Source: RAM1 sp050247515 (GTDB lineage Bacteria > Pseudomonadota > Gammaproteobacteria > Burkholderiales > Burkholderiaceae_C). From it: DNA of 64,000 bases. Shown piece after piece: positions 51,083 to 59,133 of this stretch. Where the stretch lies: the NCBI GenBank assembly GCA_050247515.1, contig JBFWUB010000003.1, positions 248,001 to 312,000 on the forward strand, written 5' to 3'. Under the pieces are notes generated by a model that was not told where the DNA came from, did no database searches, and saw nothing but the letters and a program-made list of their open reading frames with translations. Both the position numbers and the translations under genes were made by a program. Each line of letters begins with the position of its first letter. The stretch's first letter is position 1.

Positions 51083-52318
51083 TCACAGACCGATCATGTC
51101 GGCCTGCCGCTGCAGGCACGCCAGCGCCTGTGTCACCAGCGGCTGGCTGGCGCCGTGCGCTTGCAGCACCCAGGCGGCCTGCGTGTAAACGGTGTCCACC
51201 ACCTCATCGGCCAACGCCTGCGCCTGCGCGGGCGACAGGCCGAATTGCGGCGCCGCCTCGCGTACGCGGTCCATGTGTGATTCCAGCCGGCCCGGCACGA
51301 TGGCCAGCGACTGGTAGCCCAGGTTGCTCAGCTGCATGACCAGGTCGAATGCCGGCGCAAGCCGCCATCGGTCACCGTCGCGCAGCAGTCCGTGGTTCTT
51401 GATGTGGTCGTCGCTGTTGTCCACGGCCAGGTTGAACACCAGCCGCCGGAACAGCTGCCGCAGGTCGGCCACCGGGTCCGCGCTGATCTGCCGCAGCGCC
51501 TGGGCCAGCGCCACATAGCTGCCATCGCTGCTTTCGTAGGGAACGTCAAGAATGGCCGATGCCGACAGGTAATGCAGCCGCCGCTCGTCGTCCACGGGGC
51601 CTTCACGGTCGAAGCGGCGCAGCACCAGCGCGTGGCCGCGGTGCAGCGGCTGCAGAAAAAAATCCGCCACCGTGATGCCGCACAGCCGCGCCAGCGCTGT
51701 CGTGGCGGCTTCCAGCACCTCCATGTCGTGCGTGTCGCCGCGTGACGGGAACTTCGCCATGTAGCGCAGGCCCTCATGAATGAAAGTTGCCTTGGGCCGC
51801 GCGCCACCCAGGCTGCCACCGCCTTGCAGCAGGCGCTTCATCTCGCGGCTGGGCTCGCGGCCGGACTCCAGGGCCTGCGCGGCGTCGGCCAGCGCCTGCA
51901 GGCTGTGCGCGGGCTGCGCTGGCTCGCCCGGCTGCAGCGGCAGGCTGTCGCCAAACACCATGGCGCCGATGCGGTCGTCATTGGTCAGCAGCAGCACATC
52001 GGCATCGCTCAGCTCGCGCCCGTGTTGCGCCTGCAGCACGCGCCGGCCCCAGGCATCGGGCAGGGCGTCACGCAGCGTAAGCGGCAGGGCGCCGCCGTCG
52101 CGCAGACGGCTGGGGCCCAGCGGCCTGACGCCTGCACCCAGCGGCAGGTGCAACGGGTTCAGCGGTTGCGCGCCGGGCGTGCTCAGGTACTGGTGGCCGT
52201 AGGCGAATTCGCCTGATTCCATGACGCCCTGGCGCACGAGTTTGAGCAGGCCGGCGGCGACCACCGGTGCGCCTGGCTGCGACGCCAGACCCACATAGAG
52301 GGCGCGCTCAGAAGTCAC
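51083..52318 (-). CDS. hipA: HipA-family serine/threonine kinase toxin
   Basis: A 411-residue protein of the HipA fold. The P-loop-like, autophosphorylation-type segment GGGSLGGARPK is at 167-176, the catalytic motif DNSDDHIKNH at 300-309, and FDLVMQ supplies the metal-binding Asp. HipA kinases phosphorylate targets such as glutamyl-tRNA synthetase and cause dormancy. The start is GTG 52318, overlapping the hipB stop by 11 bp, typical coupling for this toxin-antitoxin pair. The protein is intact, so the module is probably functional. Confidence 0.9.
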   Translation of the reverse strand: MTSERALYVGLASQPGAPVVAAGLLKLVRQGVMESGEFAYGHQYLSTPGAQPLNPLHLPLGAGVRPLGPSRLRDGGALPLTLRDALPDAWGRRVLQAQHGRELSDADVLLLTNDDRIGAMVFGDSLPLQPGEPAQPAHSLQALADAAQALESGREPSREMKRLLQGGGSLGGARPKATFIHEGLRYMAKFPSRGDTHDMEVLEAATTALARLCGITVADFFLQPLHRGHALVLRRFDREGPVDDERRLHYLSASAILDVPYESSDGSYVALAQALRQISADPVADLRQLFRRLVFNLAVDNSDDHIKNHGLLRDGDRWRLAPAFDLVMQLSNLGYQSLAIVPGRLESHMDRVREAAPQFGLSPAQAQALADEVVDTVYTQAAWVLQAHGASQPLVTQALACLQRQADMIGL

Positions 52319-52661
52319 GTTCGTGCTCCCCGATGGCGCCGGGTGCCGGGGCGCCGGCGGCACGGCGCACCCGCTTGCGTGCCGACACGGCGGCAAACGC
52401 ATCGTCCAGCGGCGCCACGTCCTGCAGCGAATCGAGCTGGCCCAGCAGCCACAGCGCATGCGCCAGCAGGCCAAGGCTGGTGCCGGGCCTGCCGGACTCC
52501 AGGGCGCGCAGGGTCGTGGGGCTGCAGAACAGTCGCGCGGCCAGCTCGCCCAGCGTCAGGCCACGCAGCTGGCGCTGCGCGCGCAGCCGCAGGCCCAGCG
52601 CCTGCAAGGCATCAAGCGACCGGGGTGGCAGGGCGGCAAGGGCGGGCGAACTCTTTGACAT
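52308..52661 (-). CDS. hipB: HipB-like Xre-family antitoxin
   Basis: 117 residues with a helix-turn-helix at about 20-75 (LRAQRQLRGLTLGELAARLF). The C-terminal extension is longer than in E. coli HipB (88 residues). The ATG at 52661 falls inside the left arm of a 13-bp inverted repeat, so the protein probably represses its own promoter. It overlaps hipA by 11 bp. Confidence 0.85.
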   Translation of the reverse strand: MSKSSPALAALPPRSLDALQALGLRLRAQRQLRGLTLGELAARLFCSPTTLRALESGRPGTSLGLLAHALWLLGQLDSLQDVAPLDDAFAAVSARKRVRRAAGAPAPGAIGEHERDF

Positions 52662-52705
52662 CAATAAAATGACTTTTAAGTGAATTAATAGCCATTTTAT
52701 TGATG
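52659..52705. promoter_or_regulatory. hipBA operator (13-bp inverted repeat)
   Basis: CATCAATAAAATG at 52659-52671 and CATTTTATTGATG at 52693-52705 are perfect reverse complements, 21 bp apart. The region is very AT-rich and is the only upstream sequence of hipB. The left arm includes the hipB start codon. Two HipB dimers could bind the arms and cover the promoter. Confidence 0.8.
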
Positions 52706-52742
52706 ATATTTGGGGGCGTCAAAGCCCAGGTGAAAGCAGCGA

Positions 52743-53558
52743 TCAGCTGCTCAAGCCCTTGTACAGCATGTAGGCCGCCAGCACATACAGGATGCTGGCG
52801 AACACGCGCTTGAGCTTGCCCACCGGCAGCGCGTGCGCGGCCCTGGCGCCCAGCGGCGCAGTGAACACGCTGGCCAGCGCAATCACCGCCAGCGCGGGCA
52901 GCCAGATGTAGCCAAACGAGCCCGCGGGCAGGTTCTGCACGCCCTGGCCGCTGATGATGTAGCCGGCCACGTTGGCCACCGCAATCGGAAAGCCTAAAGC
53001 GGCGGAGGTGGCCACGGCATTGTGGATGGCCACGTTGCACCAGGTCATGAAGGGCACGCTGATGAAGCCGCCGCCTGCGCCCACCAGCCCCGACAGGAAG
53101 CCGATCACCCCGCCCGCGGCCAGCTGGCCGCCGGTGCCGGGCATCTGGCGCGTGGGCTTGGGCTTTTTGTCCAGGAACATCTGCGTGGCCGAAAAGCCCA
53201 CGAACAGGCCGAAGAAGATGGCCAGCCAGCTGCCCTTGAGCAGCGCAAACACGCCCAGGCTGCTGATGAGGCTGCCGATCACGATGCCCGGCGAAAGCCG
53301 CTTGACGATGTCCCAGCGCACCGCGCCGCGCTTGTGGTGCGCGCGCACGCTGGAAATGGACGTGAAGATGATGGTGGCCATGGAGGTGGCAATCGCCATC
53401 TTGACCGCCAGGTCGGGCCCCACGCCGCGCGCGGACATGATGAGCGTGATGAACGGCACCATGAGCATGCCCCCACCGATGCCCAGCAGACCCGCCAGAA
53501 AGCCGGTGCCGATGCCCAGCAGGGCGAGTTCAAGGATGAGCAGGGGTTCGAGCGTCAT
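52743..53558 (-). CDS. TSUP-family (TauE/SafE, COG0730) permease
   Basis: A 271-residue inner-membrane protein with about eight spans. The paired glycine-rich motifs GLLGIGGGMLMVPFI and GLVGAGGGFISVPFM, one in each half, are the signature of this family of sulfite, sulfoacetate or other organic anion exporters. Start at the ATG 53558 with GGGGGAGG-like sequence near it; the frame open to 53624 is the leader. Substrate unknown. The 5' leader is long and palindromic. Confidence 0.88.
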   Translation of the reverse strand: MTLEPLLILELALLGIGTGFLAGLLGIGGGMLMVPFITLIMSARGVGPDLAVKMAIATSMATIIFTSISSVRAHHKRGAVRWDIVKRLSPGIVIGSLISSLGVFALLKGSWLAIFFGLFVGFSATQMFLDKKPKPTRQMPGTGGQLAAGGVIGFLSGLVGAGGGFISVPFMTWCNVAIHNAVATSAALGFPIAVANVAGYIISGQGVQNLPAGSFGYIWLPALAVIALASVFTAPLGARAAHALPVGKLKRVFASILYVLAAYMLYKGLSS

Positions 53559-53748
53559 GGGGGAGGGGCAGCGAGCGAAGGGGAGAGCGGAAGAAGGTGT
53601 CTGCAAGTGCCACCGGACCGGCATCCTGAACCGGGGTTCAGGTGGGCTAGGTCAACCTGGCGTTGGGTTCATCTGACGCGAGACGATCACGCTCACCAGG
53701 GGATGTTCCAGGCCCGTGCTCTAAGAGCATTGGTTCAAGGAGATATAA
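53559..53748 (-). other. Structured 5' leader of the TSUP gene (candidate cis-regulatory RNA)
   Basis: On the - strand a -10-like TTATAT (53748-53743) is followed by about 180 nt before the TSUP start codon. The leader has CCTGAACCCCGGTTCAGG (53642-53625, 8-bp hairpin), TGCCGGTCCGGTGGCA next to it, and a possible long-range pair GGGCCTGG with CCAGG and GCCC. A 27-codon frame begins at 53727 (MLLEHGPGTSPGERDRLASD). It may be a leader peptide, a riboswitch-like element or neither. The remainder of the gap to 53889 shows only a weak hairpin at 53837-53860. Confidence 0.4.
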
Positions 53749-53889
53749 AGCCCGGCATGCACTGCAGACGCTTTGGATTGTAGGCGCTTGGCGGCACGCC
53801 TGCCATCCGGAATGCGCCCGTGGGCATTGCAAAAAGCTATTGCAGAAAAAGCAAATAGCCGAACGCCGCGTGATACAGCAGCGAGCCCA

Positions 53890-54939
53890 TCAGGCTCCAT
53901 CCTCGCTGCGGCTGTCCAGACGGGCGCGCGACAGCTCGATGGCTTCGTGCAGTTTGGCTTGCAACACCGCCTTGGGTGGCAGCGCCGTGAGGTACTCGGC
54001 CACGTGGATGCCGCTGGCGTCCAGCTCCAGCAGCTCAATTTGCTCACGTTTCTTGCCGCTGCACAGGATGATGCCCAGCGGCGGTGCTTCTCCGGGTTCC
54101 TGCTCGTGCCTCGCCAACCATCGCAGGTACAGCTCCATCTGGCCCTTGTATTCCGCCCTGAACTCGCCGAGCTTCAGCTCAATGGCTACCAGGCGTCTGA
54201 GGCGGCGGTTGTACAGCAACAGATCAATATAAAAATCGTCCTGGTCGAGCTGTATGCGCTTTTGCCGGGCTACAAAACTGAACCCTGTGCCCAACTCAAG
54301 CAGGAAGCTCTCCAGTTCACGCAGGATGGCGTCTTCCAGGTCTCGTTCCAGGTAGCGGTCTTTCAGGCCCAGAAAGTCCAGCACGTACGGGTCCTTGAGC
54401 ACGAGGGCGGGGCTGAGCTCACCGGTTTGGCGCAGGGCGGTCAACTCCTGCGCGAGCAGGGCGTCAGGCTGCCTGGAGAGAGCCGTGCGTTCGAACAGCT
54501 GGGAGTCCACGCGCTCTTGCAGGGTGCGGGTGCTCCAGCCTTCCTGCTGGCACATCTGCAGGTAGAAGTCGCGTTTGAGCGGATCCCCAACGTAGATCAA
54601 CGCCATCAGATGGGTCCAGCTCAATTGTCTCCGCGCTGCGGAGACGGTTTGCTCGTCGGGGAAGGTCTCGGCGAAGCGAAGCATGTGGCGAAGGTTCTTC
54701 TCGGAAAAGCCACGCCCGTATCCGGCTTCCAATTGTCTCTCCAGTGCGGAGACTATGTGCTCGCCATAACCCGCCCGCTGGCCTTGGAGCACCTCGGTGC
54801 GGATGCGCTGGCCGATGTGCCAGTACAGCAAGGTCAGGGCGCTGTTGACCGTGTTGGCCAGCTGCTGGCGGTTTTGCTCGATGAGCTGGCGGATGTCGCC
54901 AAGCAAGCCAGAGTCAGGTTCGACCGATACGCCACTCAT
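53890..54939 (-). CDS. YhcG/DUF1016-type PD-(D/E)XK nuclease-domain protein
   Basis: 349 residues. The N-terminal DUF1016 helical domain (about 15-160, with ARRQLSWTHLMALI) is followed by a PD-(D/E)XK nuclease domain (about 200-330) whose core reads DFYIDLLLYNRRLRRLVAIE with ELKLGEF after it. Family members are found in defence islands and beside mobile elements; function is not settled. Here it lies alone between the TSUP gene and zapA, 45 bp from zapA. Two internal DNA segments near 54627 and 54733 share CAATTGTCTC and TGCGGAGAC. Confidence 0.88.
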   Translation of the reverse strand: MSGVSVEPDSGLLGDIRQLIEQNRQQLANTVNSALTLLYWHIGQRIRTEVLQGQRAGYGEHIVSALERQLEAGYGRGFSEKNLRHMLRFAETFPDEQTVSAARRQLSWTHLMALIYVGDPLKRDFYLQMCQQEGWSTRTLQERVDSQLFERTALSRQPDALLAQELTALRQTGELSPALVLKDPYVLDFLGLKDRYLERDLEDAILRELESFLLELGTGFSFVARQKRIQLDQDDFYIDLLLYNRRLRRLVAIELKLGEFRAEYKGQMELYLRWLARHEQEPGEAPPLGIILCSGKKREQIELLELDASGIHVAEYLTALPPKAVLQAKLHEAIELSRARLDSRSEDGA

Positions 54940-54984
54940 GACTGGTGCGCCCTTGACGCCGCAAACCGTTGTGCGCCTCTGGCC

Positions 54985-55350
54985 TCAGAGCAGGCGTCCG
55001 TCCTCACCCAGCGCGCGGTCCAGCCGCTGCACCAGCGAGCCCAGGCGGGGGTCGCTCACGCCTTGGGTGCCGTCGGTGCTGTCGCCCAGGTCGCCGTTGC
55101 CAAAGCCCGAGGCCTGGAACGACGGGGGCGTGTCCCGCAGGGCGGGGCGTTCGGCCACGTCAAAGGCCAGGTTCAGCGCGGCCAGCACCGCAATGCGGTC
55201 GCGCGCCTTGACCTTGCCCGCGTCGCGGATCTTGCACATGGCGGTGTCCACCTTTTCCACGGCGTCCAGCAGGCGGGACTCACCGCCTTCGGGGCAGCCG
55301 AGCAGGTAGCTCTGGCCCATGATCTGCACTTCGAGCTGTTTGGTGGCCAT
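54985..55350 (-). CDS. zapA: Cell division protein ZapA
   Basis: A 121-residue FtsZ-ring stabiliser. The N-terminal domain starts TKQLEVQIMGQSYLLGCPEG, with the conserved ARDRIAVLAALNLA helix at about residues 49-62; the C-terminal part is a shorter coiled coil with a Ser/Gly-rich linker. It follows the ZapB-like gene by 19 bp, the usual betaproteobacterial pair. Only 45 bp separate it from the nuclease gene, so no 6S RNA gene is directly downstream. Confidence 0.93.
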   Translation of the reverse strand: MATKQLEVQIMGQSYLLGCPEGGESRLLDAVEKVDTAMCKIRDAGKVKARDRIAVLAALNLAFDVAERPALRDTPPSFQASGFGNGDLGDSTDGTQGVSDPRLGSLVQRLDRALGEDGRLL

Positions 55351-55369
55351 GGGGGATGCGTGGGGAAAA

Positions 55370-55582
55370 TCAGGCTGCGTTCTTGATGTCGGGCAGGCGC
55401 TCCAGCAGCGCGTCCACGCGCGAGCGGGCGGCCGACAGGCGGGACTTGAGCGAGTCGCGCTCCTGCGTCAGCACCTCGACCTGGCTGGCCAGCAGCGCGT
55501 TGGTGCGCTGCAATTCTTCGTAGCGCACCAGCAGGCGCTCTACGCGTTCGGCGATCTGGTCAAGTTGGGCGGGGCTGGCCAT
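55370..55582 (-). CDS. ZapB-like coiled-coil protein (TIGR02449)
   Basis: A 70-residue protein that is almost entirely coiled coil (heptads through LDQIAERVERLLVRYEELQR and on to RVDALLERL). This fits TIGR02449, the small protein next to zapA in Betaproteobacteria, probably a ZapB-like division factor. The ATG at 55582 is the first available. Its upstream region is shared with the divergent B12 riboswitch, 51 bp away. Confidence 0.85.
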   Translation of the reverse strand: MASPAQLDQIAERVERLLVRYEELQRTNALLASQVEVLTQERDSLKSRLSAARSRVDALLERLPDIKNAA

Positions 55583-55633
55583 ACAGCGAATGATTGTAGG
55601 GTTAGCCACAGCTTTCGCCCCTAAAATGTGCGG

Positions 55634-55839
55634 GTTGGTGCTCGCGGTGTGGTTCACATGCCGCAGTTCAACGGGAAGCAGGAGGGTCGCTCCGTCATCG
55701 GAAATGCCTAACCTGCGCTGCCCCCGCAACGGTAAGTGGACGGGCCTTCGGGCTCCGCTTTTGTCAAACGGCCACTGGGTGTGTGCACAACGCACCTGGG
55801 AAGGCGACAGGAGTCGTTCCATCAGCCCGGATACCGGCC
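55634..55839 (+). ncRNA. Cobalamin riboswitch (AdoCbl type)
   Basis: Conserved blocks occur in the correct order: AACGGGAAGC, GCTGCCCCCGCAACGGTAAG, the B12-box GCCACTGGG, GGGAAGGCG, and the closing AGCCCGGATACCGGCC. It precedes btuB by 94 nt. B12 binding would lower expression of the uptake and salvage genes. Just before the btuB ATG, CGGTGA (55901-55906) can pair with TCACCG (55928-55933), which could hide the translation start. Confidence 0.95.
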
Positions 55840-55933
55840 AACAAGGTGGTGGTGCGCGTCACAGCGTGCCGCCGTGACGCCCATGCACTGGCGGGGAAGC
55901 CGGTGAGGGCATTTGCCTTGGTTACTTTCACCG

Positions 55934-57760
55934 ATGAAATCCCCTGTGTTCCGTGCGCGGCTTGCCGCGCTCCCGCTGGCTGTGACGGCCGCATTCCCTT
56001 CTTTTGCACAATCCCCCGCGCCCGTTCAGGTGGCCGCCCTGGGTGAAAACGTGGTCACCGCCACGCGCAACCCCACCCGCACCGACGACCTCGTCAGCGA
56101 AGTGGTGGTGGTCAACCGCGGCCAGATCGAAGCGTCCACCGCGCGCACGCTGCCCGAGCTGCTGGCGCGCACCGCCGGCCTGCAGATGAGTGCCAACGGC
56201 GCCACCGGCAAGACGTCCAGCGTGTTCATTCGCGGCACCGAATCGCGCCACACCATCCTGCTGATTGACGGCGTGCGCTACGGCTCGGCCACGGCCGGCA
56301 CACCCAGCTGGGACAACATCCCGGTGGACATGATCGAGCGCATCGAGGTGCTCAAGGGTCCGGCGTCGGCGCTGTACGGCAGCGAAGGCGTGGGCGGCGT
56401 GGTGCAGATCTTCACGCGCCAGGGCAAGCCCGGCTTTCATCCTTATGCCTCGGCCACGCTGGGCAGCGAGCGCTGGCGCCAGTGGACGGGCGGCTTCACC
56501 GGCGGGCAGGGCGGCTGGACCTGGGCGCTGGGACTGCAGCAGTTGCGCGAACGGGGCATTTCGTCCACCAATCCCAAGGTGCAGTTCGGCAACCACAACG
56601 CCGACCTGGACCCGTTCTCGCAGGATGCGGTCAATGCGTCGGTGGCACTGCAGATCAAACCCGGCTGGCGTGCCGATGCCTCGGTGCTGTATTCCGACGG
56701 CGTGAGCCATTTTGACGACGGCCCGGGCGTGGACGCCCGCTCGGCGGTGCGCGCGGCCACGTTGCAGGCCGGCATCCAGGGCCGGGTGACGCCAGGCTGG
56801 CAGACCGAGCTGCGCTTTGCCCAGGGCACCGACACGGCCAACGTGATCACGGCGGTCACGCCCGGTGCCTTCAAGACCCAGCAGGACCAATGGACCTGGC
56901 AGAACAACATCGACACGCCGCTGGGCCTGCTGCTGGCCGGGCTGGAGCACCGCGAGCAAAAGGTCAGCGGCTCCACCGCGTACACCGTCACGCAGCGCAC
57001 CATCGAGGGCGTGTTTGCCGGCCTGAGCGGCAACCAGGGCAACCACAGCTGGCAGGTCAATGCGCGGCGCGACCGCAATTCGCAGTTTGGCGGCAGCAGC
57101 ACGGGTTTTGTGGGCTACGGTTACCGCATCAGCCCGGCCTGGCGTGTGAATGCGTCGCATGGCACCAGCTTTGTGGCGCCGTCGTTCAACCAGCTGTACT
57201 TCCCCGGCTTTGGCAATGCCGCGCTGCAGCCTGAGACTGCAAAAAACACCGACCTGGGCCTGACCTGGGCTGCGGGCGGGCACGAGGTCAAGCTGGTGCG
57301 CTTTGACAACCGCATCCGCGGCTACATGACCAACACCACGCTGCCCATCAACATCCCGCGCAGCCGCATTGACGGCTGGACGCTGGGCTACGAGGGCAAG
57401 CTGGGCGCGTGGGGCCTGCGCGCGGGCCTGGACACGCTGGACCCGCGCAACGAAGCCAACGGCCGCCAGCTGCCGCGCCGCGCCAGGGAGCAGCTGTCAC
57501 TGGGTGCCGACCGCCGCAGCGGCGCCTGGCGCTACGGGGCGTCGCTGCTGCATGTGGGCACGCGGTTTGACGACGCGGCCAACACGCGCCGGCTGGACGC
57601 CTACACCACGCTGGACCTGTACGCCGACTGGCAGGTGGCGCGCGACTGGAGCCTGCAGGCCAAGGTCAACAACCTGACCGACCGCCAGTACGAAACCAGC
57701 TACGGCTACAACCAGCCCGGGCGCGCCGTGTACCTCACCCTGCGCTGGCAGCCAAAATAG
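55934..57760 (+). CDS. btuB: TonB-dependent vitamin B12 receptor
   Basis: A 608-residue outer-membrane barrel that imports cobalamin. The signal peptide is residues 1-26 (cleavage after FAQ). The TonB box is ENVVTATR (about 38-45), the plug domain covers about 50-160 (TSSVFIRGTESRHT, then GPASALYGSEGVGG), and the protein ends in an aromatic barrel strand (AVYLTLRWQPK). Length matches BtuB (614 in E. coli). The ATG at 55934 is chosen over an upstream TTG because it gives a proper signal peptide. Control by the upstream riboswitch is clear. Confidence 0.95.
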   Translation: MKSPVFRARLAALPLAVTAAFPSFAQSPAPVQVAALGENVVTATRNPTRTDDLVSEVVVVNRGQIEASTARTLPELLARTAGLQMSANGATGKTSSVFIRGTESRHTILLIDGVRYGSATAGTPSWDNIPVDMIERIEVLKGPASALYGSEGVGGVVQIFTRQGKPGFHPYASATLGSERWRQWTGGFTGGQGGWTWALGLQQLRERGISSTNPKVQFGNHNADLDPFSQDAVNASVALQIKPGWRADASVLYSDGVSHFDDGPGVDARSAVRAATLQAGIQGRVTPGWQTELRFAQGTDTANVITAVTPGAFKTQQDQWTWQNNIDTPLGLLLAGLEHREQKVSGSTAYTVTQRTIEGVFAGLSGNQGNHSWQVNARRDRNSQFGGSSTGFVGYGYRISPAWRVNASHGTSFVAPSFNQLYFPGFGNAALQPETAKNTDLGLTWAAGGHEVKLVRFDNRIRGYMTNTTLPINIPRSRIDGWTLGYEGKLGAWGLRAGLDTLDPRNEANGRQLPRRAREQLSLGADRRSGAWRYGASLLHVGTRFDDAANTRRLDAYTTLDLYADWQVARDWSLQAKVNNLTDRQYETSYGYNQPGRAVYLTLRWQPK

Positions 57761-57767
57761 CCCGACC

Positions 57768-58592
57768 ATGACGCCCACCGTGCCGCTTTCCATCCCGCAG
57801 GGGCCGCAACGCATTGTCTGCCTGACCGAGGAGACGACCGAATGGCTGTACCTGCTGGGGCAGGAAGCCCGCATTGTGGGCATCTCGGGCTACACCGTGC
57901 GGCCACGCCGCGCGCGGGAGGAAAAGCCCCGGGTCAGTGCGTTTCTGAGCGCCAAGATCGACAGGATCCTGGCGCTTGAGCCTGACTGCGTGTTCGGTTT
58001 TTCAGACCTGCAGGCCGACATCGCCAGCGCGCTCATCAGGCACGGCGTGCAGGTCACGGTGTTCAACCAGCGCAGCGTGGAAGAGATTTTTTCCATGCTG
58101 TACCAGGTGGCGGCGATGGTGGGGCAGGCCCAGCGTGGGCTGGAGCTGCTGAACACCGTCCGCACGCGTCTTCTGGACATCGAAGCCGCGGGCAAGGCGC
58201 TGCCGCGCCGCCCGCGCGTGTTCTTCGAAGAGTGGGACGAGCCGCACATCAGCGCCATTCAGTGGGTGTCGCAGCTCACGGGCATTGCGGGCGGTGACGA
58301 TATCTTTCCTGAGCTGGCCGTGCAAAGCCTGGGCAAGGACCGCATCGTTGCCGACGGCAGTGAGATCGTGCGGCGCAACCCCGACATCATCATTGGCTCG
58401 TGGTGCGGCAAGAAGTTTCGCGCTGAAAAGGTCGTGGCGCGCGCGGGCTGGCAGGACGTGAACGCGGTGAAGAACGCGCAGCTGTTCGAGATCAAGTCCG
58501 CCGACATCCTGCAGCCCGGGCCCGCTGCGCTGACCGATGGTGTGGCGCAACTGCACCGCATCGTCACTGAATGGGCCAACCAGCATGCGTGA
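57768..58592 (+). CDS. Cobalamin-binding-like protein without signal peptide
   Basis: A 274-residue protein of the BtuF/FepB fold (RIVCLTEETTEWLYLLGQEA, then PDCVFGFSDLQADI). It begins directly with the mature-type sequence and has no signal peptide or lipobox, so it should stay in the cytoplasm unless the start is wrong; no in-frame upstream start exists in the 7-bp gap after btuB. It is distinct from the exported BtuF at 59130. Its function in B12 handling is unclear. Confidence 0.8.
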   Translation: MTPTVPLSIPQGPQRIVCLTEETTEWLYLLGQEARIVGISGYTVRPRRAREEKPRVSAFLSAKIDRILALEPDCVFGFSDLQADIASALIRHGVQVTVFNQRSVEEIFSMLYQVAAMVGQAQRGLELLNTVRTRLLDIEAAGKALPRRPRVFFEEWDEPHISAIQWVSQLTGIAGGDDIFPELAVQSLGKDRIVADGSEIVRRNPDIIIGSWCGKKFRAEKVVARAGWQDVNAVKNAQLFEIKSADILQPGPAALTDGVAQLHRIVTEWANQHA

Positions 58593-59133
58593 ACTGATCC
58601 TGGGCGGCCAACGCAGCGGCAAGTCGGCGCGGGCCGAAATGCTGGCGGCGCGATGGCTGGGTGCATCGTCCACACACCGCTCGGTGTTCATTGCCACGGC
58701 CACCGCGTGGGACGACGAGATGCGCGAGCGCATTGCACGCCATCGCAGCGACCGGGCGCAGCGTGTGCCGGGGATGGTGACGGTGGAGGAGCCGGTGGAC
58801 CTGGTGGGCGTACTGGCGCAGTACGACACGGCGCACACGCTGGTGGTGGTGGATTGTCTGACGCTGTGGCTGACGAATTTGTTGATGCCTGCGCAGGGTG
58901 AGGTAGAGCAACCCGGCACCCGCGCCGCCGCGCTCGTCCATGCCATTGCTACCCACACCGGCTCCCTCATCCTGGTCAGCAACGAAATCGGCCTGGGCGT
59001 CATCCCCCTGGGGGCCGAGGTACGCGCATTTGTGGATACGCTGGGCCGCCTCAACCAGCAGGTGGCCGCCGCCTGCGACCGCGTGACGCTGATGGCGGCC
59101 GGCCTGCCACTGACGCTGAAAGGCAACGCATGA
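58585..59133 (+). CDS. cobU: Bifunctional adenosylcobinamide kinase/adenosylcobinamide-phosphate guanylyltransferase
   Basis: A 182-residue P-loop enzyme that phosphorylates adenosylcobinamide and then transfers GMP. The P-loop GGQRSGKS is at 7-14; ATATAWDDEMRERIARH, DCLTLWLTNLL and SNEIGLGVIP are signature segments. The start ATG at 58585 overlaps the upstream gene by 8 bp. It fits in lower-ligand loop assembly and salvage of cobinamide. Confidence 0.95.
   Translation: MRELILGGQRSGKSARAEMLAARWLGASSTHRSVFIATATAWDDEMRERIARHRSDRAQRVPGMVTVEEPVDLVGVLAQYDTAHTLVVVDCLTLWLTNLLMPAQGEVEQPGTRAAALVHAIATHTGSLILVSNEIGLGVIPLGAEVRAFVDTLGRLNQQVAAACDRVTLMAAGLPLTLKGNA

Noticed and set aside
53883..53897. Hairpin GAGCC-CATCA-GGCTC at the end of the YhcG-type gene as a terminator
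   Set aside because: Short stem, no T-run on the - strand, and it overlaps the stop codon.
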